From a virus: DNA of 32,396 bases. The notes under the pieces were generated by a model that had not been told where the DNA came from, did not search any database, and saw only the letters and a program-made list of their open reading frames with translations. The stretch covers positions 1 through 32,396 of the IMG/VR virus record IMGVR_UViG_3300009173_000050. One strand, 5' to 3'. The position numbers and the translations under genes are program-made. Shown here in pieces: positions 28,297 through 32,396 of the stretch (positions are counted from its first letter, which is position 1; each line of letters begins with the position of its first letter).

Positions 28297-28854
28297 TTAT
28301 CCGTATCGTTTAGTTTGTGCTTCTTTAAAAATACTTTCAATATATTGAAGGTCAATTATTTTAATAGTTCTATTAGATTCATTTCTCCGGAATTCGAAAT
28401 CATATTTTGTTATTCGTGATCGAACCGTATCCGACAAACCATTCCATGTTTCATAATCAACCACAACCTTTATCTCTTTTTCTTTATCTGTTTTCGGTTG
28501 AATAATTTGATGATATTCATGAATTACTTTTCTTGCGCGTTCCGCAGATCCATATTTACTCTGAAGGAATTTTCTAAAATCTTGCGAACTCAAAGGCCAA
28601 TCAAAATAAGGATTATACATTTTATTTGCTAAAAATATAACCCAATCATATTTAACATTACCATAAATTAAATACGATGTTATATCTGGTCTTTCTGAAT
28701 CGCCAATAGTATGTAATTCAAATTGTATACCTTTATCTATAACACTTTGCTTTATTAAATTTCTAATAAATATATTAACGGCAGTGGTTGTATCCAGATA
28801 TTTACTTTTTGTTATATTATATTCAACTTTTGGTAGGTAAGAAAAATATGACAT
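28297..28854 (-). CDS. gp53: baseplate wedge subunit gp53
   Basis: This encodes 185 aa from ATG 28854, against 196 aa in T4. gp53 clamps neighbouring wedges to complete the baseplate ring. The family signature is at residues 59-92: TSYLIYGNVKYDWVIFLANK, then MYNPYFDWPLS, followed by a region on YGSAERARKVIHEYHQ that corresponds to the LysM-like part of the protein. The start overlaps the gp48 stop as TAATG, and the gp27-like gene follows after 8 nt. Both the motif and the position near hub genes support the call. Confidence 0.92.
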   Translation of the reverse strand: MSYFSYLPKVEYNITKSKYLDTTTAVNIFIRNLIKQSVIDKGIQFELHTIGDSERPDITSYLIYGNVKYDWVIFLANKMYNPYFDWPLSSQDFRKFLQSKYGSAERARKVIHEYHQIIQPKTDKEKEIKVVVDYETWNGLSDTVRSRITKYDFEFRRNESNRTIKIIDLQYIESIFKEAQTKRYG

Positions 28855-29747
28855 TAAAATCCTTCATCGATGTTTTCTTTTGTTATAATAACTGTTTCAG
28901 TAAATGTAAGAGTCATTTTAATTTCAAAAGGTGCTCCATCTTCAAAGAAAAATGGTACTCCGGCTGCAGCATAATTAACTACGCATGCATTACATACACT
29001 TCTTGCTATTCTAAAAGGGACTGTCTTCTGACCGCTGTCGCCTGTGTAACTAGTTCCAGACTTATTTAATCCATTATGTCCAAATTTAATATTAAATACA
29101 CTTGGGAAAGAAAAAAAGTTTGAACCTGCGCCTCTTTTGCGATATCCGGTCCCTCCTGCCATGCTTGCCCCACCCTCTCCTAAATGCTTATCTTGGTAAC
29201 CAGGCAATGTTGATCTTCTAAAAGCTGCTATAATGTTGCGAATCATTTCAGATTCCGCACTTGATTTCGCTATCATTGGAAATTCAAAAGTAAATTTTCT
29301 AAATTTACCCGGGCCTTGATATAATAAAGACATTTTAGGATTAACAGCAACATTTGCGCCGCCTATCGCTCGTTTTAAGAAATCATCTTTTCTAATTAGG
29401 TTACCAACAGTAGCTTCTACAATACTTGAACCTTTGGATGCGGTTACCCCATCAGCAATAGCAGATAAGGCTTGTGATACATCAATCTCTTTTCCTGAAG
29501 TAAAATATGGAGTTAAGGCTTTTGCGGCTTCGGCTGAAGCTTCCGTTAAAACAGTACCCAATCCTTCTTGTTCTGCATATATTGCTTCCGATGTGGTAAT
29601 CATCGCTTGGGCACTCATAGGTAAAGCTACTGACCACTCCTGACCGGAAACTCCACCACCAAACTGTGTAGGATAAGAATCAAACATAACCCAATGTCCT
29701 TCATCATTCTTTTGTAATTCCGCGGGATATTGAAACAAATCTCCCAT
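28854..29747 (-). CDS. gp48: baseplate tail-tube cap protein gp48-like
   Basis: This encodes 297 aa from ATG 29747, with a strong GGAGG about 6 nt upstream (29754-29758). T4 gp48 is 364 aa and caps the hub so that tube polymerisation can start. Family features are residues 136-160 (NPKMSLLYQGPGKFRKFTFE), the helix about 164-182 (AESEMIRNIIAAFRRSTLP) and the C-terminal block about 212-291 (FSFPSVFNIKF, VVNYAAAGVPFFFEDGAPFE, MTLTFTETVIITK). This is the tube-type beta fold shared with gp54 and gp19. It is the first gene of the leftward operon, behind an exact late-promoter box. Confidence 0.88.
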   Translation of the reverse strand: MGDLFQYPAELQKNDEGHWVMFDSYPTQFGGGVSGQEWSVALPMSAQAMITTSEAIYAEQEGLGTVLTEASAEAAKALTPYFTSGKEIDVSQALSAIADGVTASKGSSIVEATVGNLIRKDDFLKRAIGGANVAVNPKMSLLYQGPGKFRKFTFEFPMIAKSSAESEMIRNIIAAFRRSTLPGYQDKHLGEGGASMAGGTGYRKRGAGSNFFSFPSVFNIKFGHNGLNKSGTSYTGDSGQKTVPFRIARSVCNACVVNYAAAGVPFFFEDGAPFEIKMTLTFTETVIITKENIDEGF

Positions 29748-29766
29748 TTAATTCCTCCATTTTTGT

Positions 29767-29774
29767 TATAAATA
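29767..29774 (+). promoter_or_regulatory. T4-type late promoter box driving the rightward operon
   Basis: An exact TATAAATA lies on the plus strand, 47 nt before the gp4-like ATG (29822). Initiation would be expected about 6 nt downstream, near 29780. It faces the leftward late box at 29809-29802, so this leader passes through the other promoter. No separate -35 element is expected for sigma-gp55-type late promoters. Confidence 0.65.
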
Positions 29775-29801
29775 GTTTCACAGCACATTTATATTATAAA
29801 T

Positions 29802-29809
29802 TATTTATA
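29802..29809 (-). promoter_or_regulatory. T4-type late promoter box driving the leftward baseplate operon
   Basis: The minus strand reads TATAAATA from 29809 to 29802, 54 nt before the gp48 ATG (29747). A near match, TATAAATG, lies just downstream on the same strand (about 29794-29787) and could be an alternative box. Together with the plus-strand box at 29767-29774 it makes a compact bidirectional late control region of 74 bp. Confidence 0.65.
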
Positions 29810-29821
29810 TTGAATTAAACA

Positions 29822-30265
29822 ATGGCTTATAAAGGAAAATATAAACCTAAATATCGTAGTAAATATAAAGGCGATCCTACTAAGATAATTTATCGAAGTT
29901 TGTGGGAAAGGCGTTTTATGGTGTACTGTGATGAAAACCCAAGTATTATTAAATGGGCAAGCGAAGAAGTGATTATTCCGTATAGATCTCCGCTTGATAA
30001 AAGAATACATAGATATTATCCTGATTTCTGGGTTAAAACTAAAAAACATGATGGGTCTATTGAAACATCATTAATTGAAATAAAACCTAAAAAACAAACT
30101 GTTCCACCCAAAAGTACAGGCAGAAAACGAAAGAGTGGAAGATTTTTATTGGAAATAAAAAGATATGGGGTTAATGAGGCAAAATGGAAAGCTGCATCTG
30201 CAGTTTGTAAAAAGAAAAAATGGAAGTTTATTATATTAACTGAGGATCAATTGTTTTCTAAATAA
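29822..30265 (+). CDS. gp4: head completion nuclease gp4-like
   Basis: This encodes 147 aa from ATG 29822; T4 gp4 (gp50/gp65 in older naming) is about 150 aa. It is required to finish the packaged head before tail joining. A PD-(D/E)xK-type nuclease core is visible: E29 in YRSLWERRF, D68 in RYYPDFW, then E86-x-K88 in LIEIKPKK. The N-terminus is strongly basic (KYKPKYRSKYKGDP), fitting DNA contact. No strong Shine-Dalgarno is seen. It is the first gene of the rightward unit and the next gene begins 3 nt after its stop. The call is firm from motif and length. Confidence 0.9.
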   Translation: MAYKGKYKPKYRSKYKGDPTKIIYRSLWERRFMVYCDENPSIIKWASEEVIIPYRSPLDKRIHRYYPDFWVKTKKHDGSIETSLIEIKPKKQTVPPKSTGRKRKSGRFLLEIKRYGVNEAKWKAASAVCKKKKWKFIILTEDQLFSK

Positions 30266-30268
30266 TAC

Positions 30269-30853
30269 ATGGCACTAAAAAATTATTCTAAACTACAAGA
30301 TAACGCTATTTCATGGTTGCAGGCGAAATTCGATTTTCTCCGAGACCAACTGATAACCGGCAGATCTCGTATGTCTAAAAACCCATATAAAATTATATCA
30401 GAAGGAACCCGAGAAGACTCAATGCAATTCGGGCATATGTACTTCTTTAATTACGACCCCAAACATAAAACAAAATTAAATTACTATGATAGATTTCCGT
30501 TAGTTATTCCAATAGGATCATGGCAAAAAGGGCTTATAGGAATGAATTTTCATTATCTTCCTCCACAGCTAAGAGAAGCGTTAATGAAAAAATTAATCGG
30601 AAGAATAAATCTTAATGAAGATACTTCTAGAACGTATATAGATATCACTTACAATGATATAAGCCCTTTTGTTAGATATAAAGAAGTCAAACCGACCATA
30701 CATAAATATGATATAGCATATTCATCGGGAACATTTATACATATTGCTGCTGATGAATGGAATACAGCAATTCATTTACCTGTAGAAGATTTTAGAAAAG
30801 CTAGTAAATCTGAAGTTTGGAACGATAGTAGAAAAATTATAAAGGCCATATGA
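30269..30853 (+). CDS. conserved T4-like virion assembly protein, possibly gp2 or gp3
   Basis: This encodes 194 aa from ATG 30269, directly behind gp4. Its TGA overlaps the ATG of the next gene (ATGA). Recognisable blocks are GHMYFFNYDPKHKTKLNYYD, then RFPLVIPI and GMNFHYLPPQLREALMKKL. I recall this pattern in T4-like phages from aquatic hosts but not a secure name. In T4 the order is 3 (tail completion/sheath stabiliser) - 2 (DNA end protector) - 4, so synteny suggests gp2 or gp3, and the length is closer to gp3 (176 aa) than gp2 (274 aa). No catalytic motif is seen. The N-terminus is basic (ITGRSRMSKNPYK). Confidence 0.6.
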   Translation: MALKNYSKLQDNAISWLQAKFDFLRDQLITGRSRMSKNPYKIISEGTREDSMQFGHMYFFNYDPKHKTKLNYYDRFPLVIPIGSWQKGLIGMNFHYLPPQLREALMKKLIGRINLNEDTSRTYIDITYNDISPFVRYKEVKPTIHKYDIAYSSGTFIHIAADEWNTAIHLPVEDFRKASKSEVWNDSRKIIKAI

Positions 30854-31434
30854 ATACAAACGATTTTATTGCTCAGTTAGACACTGCCGGTGGCTTAGCC
30901 CCGATGAACAGATTTATCGCACAGGTCTCTGCACCAACGGTGACCTCAAAACCAGCCGGCCTCGAATTTTTCTGTAATCAAGCTCCTTTGGGATCAAGAA
31001 CAATAGCAACATCTGATTTGAAACATTATGGCCCAGTTCGTAAAATGGCTAGAGAAAATACTTATGCTGAATTTTCATTACAATTTATGATTACTAATGC
31101 ATGGGAGGCAAGAAATTTTTTCATCCGATGGATGGATTTATGTGTTAGTCCTGAGTCTGCTAATATGAAATATTATAATGACTATAAAGGTGATATTAAG
31201 GTATTAGCATTTGATCAAAGTAATGAGTCCATTTCCAATGCAAAAGTCAAGCACGGGACTCATTATATGGATGTATTCCCTACAAATGTTGATCAGATTA
31301 ATCTAGCATGGGACCAACTGAATCAACTCGGGCAATTTAATGTGAATTTTGTTTGTAGAAAATGGCAAAGTTTGGGAGCAGGCGCGAACCGCACCACTGA
31401 AACAGCATTGAGTGAAGATGCAGGATTTCAATAA
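30850..31434 (+). CDS. tail-tube-fold protein, probably tube initiator gp54 (or gp19)
   Basis: This encodes 194 aa from ATG 30850, coupled to the previous gene by an ATGA overlap. Tube-type features include an N-terminal helix then a strand (MNRFIAQVSAP), a central loop region (EFFCNQAPLGSRTIATSD, then HYGPVRKMARENTYAEFSLQ), the helix AWEARNFFIRWMD, and a C-terminal block ending YMDVFPTNVDQINLAWDQLN then FNVNFVCRKW. These parallel T4 gp19, with its ...WPTNVGELQLDWDS... segment, and gp54. Because gp48, the usual partner of gp54, heads the opposite operon and no sheath gene is adjacent, gp54 is my first choice. gp19, the major tube protein, is the alternative. Confidence 0.75.
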   Translation: MNTNDFIAQLDTAGGLAPMNRFIAQVSAPTVTSKPAGLEFFCNQAPLGSRTIATSDLKHYGPVRKMARENTYAEFSLQFMITNAWEARNFFIRWMDLCVSPESANMKYYNDYKGDIKVLAFDQSNESISNAKVKHGTHYMDVFPTNVDQINLAWDQLNQLGQFNVNFVCRKWQSLGAGANRTTETALSEDAGFQ

Positions 31435-31447
31435 TGACTTTTGTAAA

Positions 31448-31455
31448 TATAAATT
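31448..31455 (+). promoter_or_regulatory. possible late promoter box before gp26 (one mismatch)
   Basis: TATAAATT, one mismatch from the late consensus, lies in the 38-nt gap before gp26. Initiation near 31461 would leave a leader of about 12 nt holding the GGAG ribosome-binding site. In DNA this AT-rich the match could be chance. Confidence 0.3.
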
Positions 31456-31472
31456 TTTGATTTGGAGATATT

Positions 31473-32189
31473 ATGGCTTTACCAGTAGTAGAAACACCTA
31501 CCTATACAATTAAATTGCATAGTGTAGATAAACCAATAAAATATAGGCCTTTTCTTGTTAAAGAAGAAAAAATCCTATTAACGGCTCTTGAAGGTGGTGA
31601 CACCGCAGATATTGTTTCAGCAACGAAACAAATTATTAAAAACTGTTGCCTTGAAGAAGATCTTGATACATCAGAATTACCATCATTTGATGTTGAAATG
31701 CTCTTTTTAAATCTCAGAGCCCGTTCAGTGGGTGAAGTAATTACAATAGGAATGAGACACCCAGGAGAAGAACCTGATTGTAAAGGTGTCACATCTGTTG
31801 AAATTAATTGTAATGATATAAAATTAGCTGTCAATGAAGATCATAAAGATTTGATTAAACTTAATGATACTGTTTCAGTACAATTAAGATATCCTGATAT
31901 TGACAGAATGACAAGACCGGAAGGTGAATCTCAAATGGATTCTATCTTTCAAATTACTAAGGCTTGCATTGCTGGAATATATGATAAAGATGAATATCAT
32001 GATATAAAAAATAGTACTGAGAAGGAACTAGAAGATTTTATATACAGTTTAGACCAAAAACAGTTTGGTAAAATTGTTGGCTATTTTAATACAATGCCCA
32101 AGCTCCGGCACAAAGTAAAGTTTAATTGTGAACAGTGTGGGAAAAGTGAAAGCGTAGTCCTGGAGGGGCTACAATCTTTTTTCGGTTAG
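31473..32189 (+). CDS. gp26: baseplate hub assembly protein gp26-like, candidate tail assembly chaperone
   Basis: This encodes 238 aa from ATG 31473, with GGAG 5 nt before the start; T4 gp26 is about 208 aa. In T4, gp26 takes part in hub assembly. Family blocks are KPIKYRPFLVKEEKILLTAL (20-39) and FDVEMLFLNLRARSVGEVI (72-90). A C-terminal Cys pair, C219-x2-C222 (FNCEQCGK), precedes LEGLQSFFG. Just before its stop (TAG 32187-32189) the mRNA carries SD-like GGAGGGG, then T TTT TTC. A -1 slip there would append 65 residues of gp51-like sequence and give a 302-aa product. I therefore read the short form as the N-terminal chaperone and the long form as a GT-like fusion; the second part is inference. 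Confidence 0.85.
   Translation: MALPVVETPTYTIKLHSVDKPIKYRPFLVKEEKILLTALEGGDTADIVSATKQIIKNCCLEEDLDTSELPSFDVEMLFLNLRARSVGEVITIGMRHPGEEPDCKGVTSVEINCNDIKLAVNEDHKDLIKLNDTVSVQLRYPDIDRMTRPEGESQMDSIFQITKACIAGIYDKDEYHDIKNSTEKELEDFIYSLDQKQFGKIVGYFNTMPKLRHKVKFNCEQCGKSESVVLEGLQSFFG
32177..32183 (+). promoter_or_regulatory. candidate programmed -1 frameshift site (T TTT TTC)
   Basis: In the gp26 frame the codons are TCT TTT TTC GGT TAG, so the heptamer T TTT TTC has the correct X XXY YYZ phase for tandem -1 slippage. GGAGGGG (32162-32168) lies 8 nt upstream, an arrangement like the SD-stimulated dnaX site of E. coli. Only a small AGCGCT palindrome follows; no strong stem-loop was seen by eye. Slippage enters the gp51-like frame one codon before the gp26 Gly-stop. 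Confidence 0.6.
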
Positions 32190-32380
32190 CGCTCAGTCAC
32201 AATACTTTAAGTAATTATTATAAGACTATTTTTGCTATAATGCAAAATCATAAGTGGAGTTTGACTGAGTTAGAAAACATGATGTGTTACGAAAGAGAAA
32301 TTTATACAGCTTTATTAATAGAACATATAGAAGAAGAAAATCAACGCCTCGACGAGGAAAGAGCAAAACATGGCATCTGA
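32180..32380 (+). CDS. gp51: gp51-like -1 frame extension of gp26
   Basis: The frame is open from 32150 to TGA 32378-32380. Residues from the slip site read RLALSHNTLSNYYKTIFAIM, then QNHKWSLTELENMMCYERE, then a charged helix (EHIEEENQRLDEERAK). I recognise this helical pattern from the small proteins annotated in marine T4-like phages as baseplate hub assembly catalyst gp51. There is no ATG, GTG or TTG before M at 32240, which would cut away the YYKTIFA segment (46 aa left). Expression by -1 frameshifting from gp26 is the best explanation. Initiation at ATC 32174 behind GGAGG is the less likely alternative. The end overlaps the next gene by 11 nt. Confidence 0.65.
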   Translation, partial: FRLALSHNTLSNYYKTIFAIMQNHKWSLTELENMMCYEREIYTALLIEHIEEENQRLDEERAKHGI

Positions 32381-32396
32381 AACTATAACAACAAAA
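32370..32396 (+). CDS. start of next gene, cut by window edge; possibly the tape measure
   Basis: ATG 32370 begins MASETITTK and runs off the window. It is preceded by GAGGAAAG (32354-32361), a plausible ribosome-binding site, and overlaps the gp51-like frame by 11 nt. Nine codons do not allow identification. The gene following tail assembly chaperones is normally the tape measure (gp29 in T4), which is an inference from order alone. Confidence 0.45.

Noticed and set aside
29748-29821. tRNA, origin or terminator in the divergent region
   Set aside because: Only two late boxes and one ribosome-binding site are visible. There is no cloverleaf, no GC-rich hairpin with a T-run and no iterons in 74 bp.
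32240-32380. gp51-like gene starting at its first ATG (46 aa)
   Set aside because: This start discards the upstream in-frame segment that looks part of the family (NYYKTIFA), and no good ribosome-binding site precedes it.

Overview
The window looks like the tail and baseplate morphogenesis region of a T4-like myovirus. The DNA is AT-rich by eye, gene-dense and without tRNAs or host genes. Almost every gene overlaps or abuts the next. Recognisable T4-type products are gp4, gp48, gp53, gp27, gp5, gp25, gp6, gp7, gp8 and gp26. Several are much larger than in T4: the gp7-like protein is 2226 aa against about 1030. A 2043-aa DUF4815-type protein and Tyr/Gly-repeat fibre proteins replace gp9-gp12. 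These traits recall marine T4-like phages of cyanobacteria or SAR11. The host is an inference and cannot be read from the sequence.

There are two divergent transcription units. A 74-bp divergent region (29748-29821) carries two exact T4 late-promoter boxes (TATAAATA), one per strand. Each box lies on the far side from its own gene, so the two leaders overlap. Leftward runs gp48 - gp53 - gp27 - gp5 spike - 58-aa ORF - 1136-aa structural protein - gp25 - gp6 - gp7 - gp8 - DUF4815 protein - 77-aa ORF - three fibre-like genes, the last cut by the left edge. This unit builds the baseplate hub first, then the wedge, then the adhesive periphery. A second exact late box sits just before gp25. Rightward runs gp4 nuclease - a gp2/gp3-position protein - tail-tube-fold protein - gp26 - a gp51-like frame - the first codons of a further gene, by position probably the tape measure.

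The most interesting point is the 3' end of gp26. The gp51-like frame has no usable start. It lies in the -1 frame and joins gp26 at a canonical T TTT TTC heptamer, with an SD-like GGAGGGG 8 nt upstream. The order is tube protein, chaperone, -1 extension, next gene. That matches the G/GT tail-assembly-chaperone arrangement of lambda-type phages, here made from gp26 and gp51.

Other points are a cupredoxin-like His...Cys-x2-His-x2-Met domain inside the gp7-like protein, a tail spike with no visible lysozyme domain, and two adjacent fibre genes each broken by one lesion (a 1-nt frameshift near 2990 and an in-frame TGA at 930-932).
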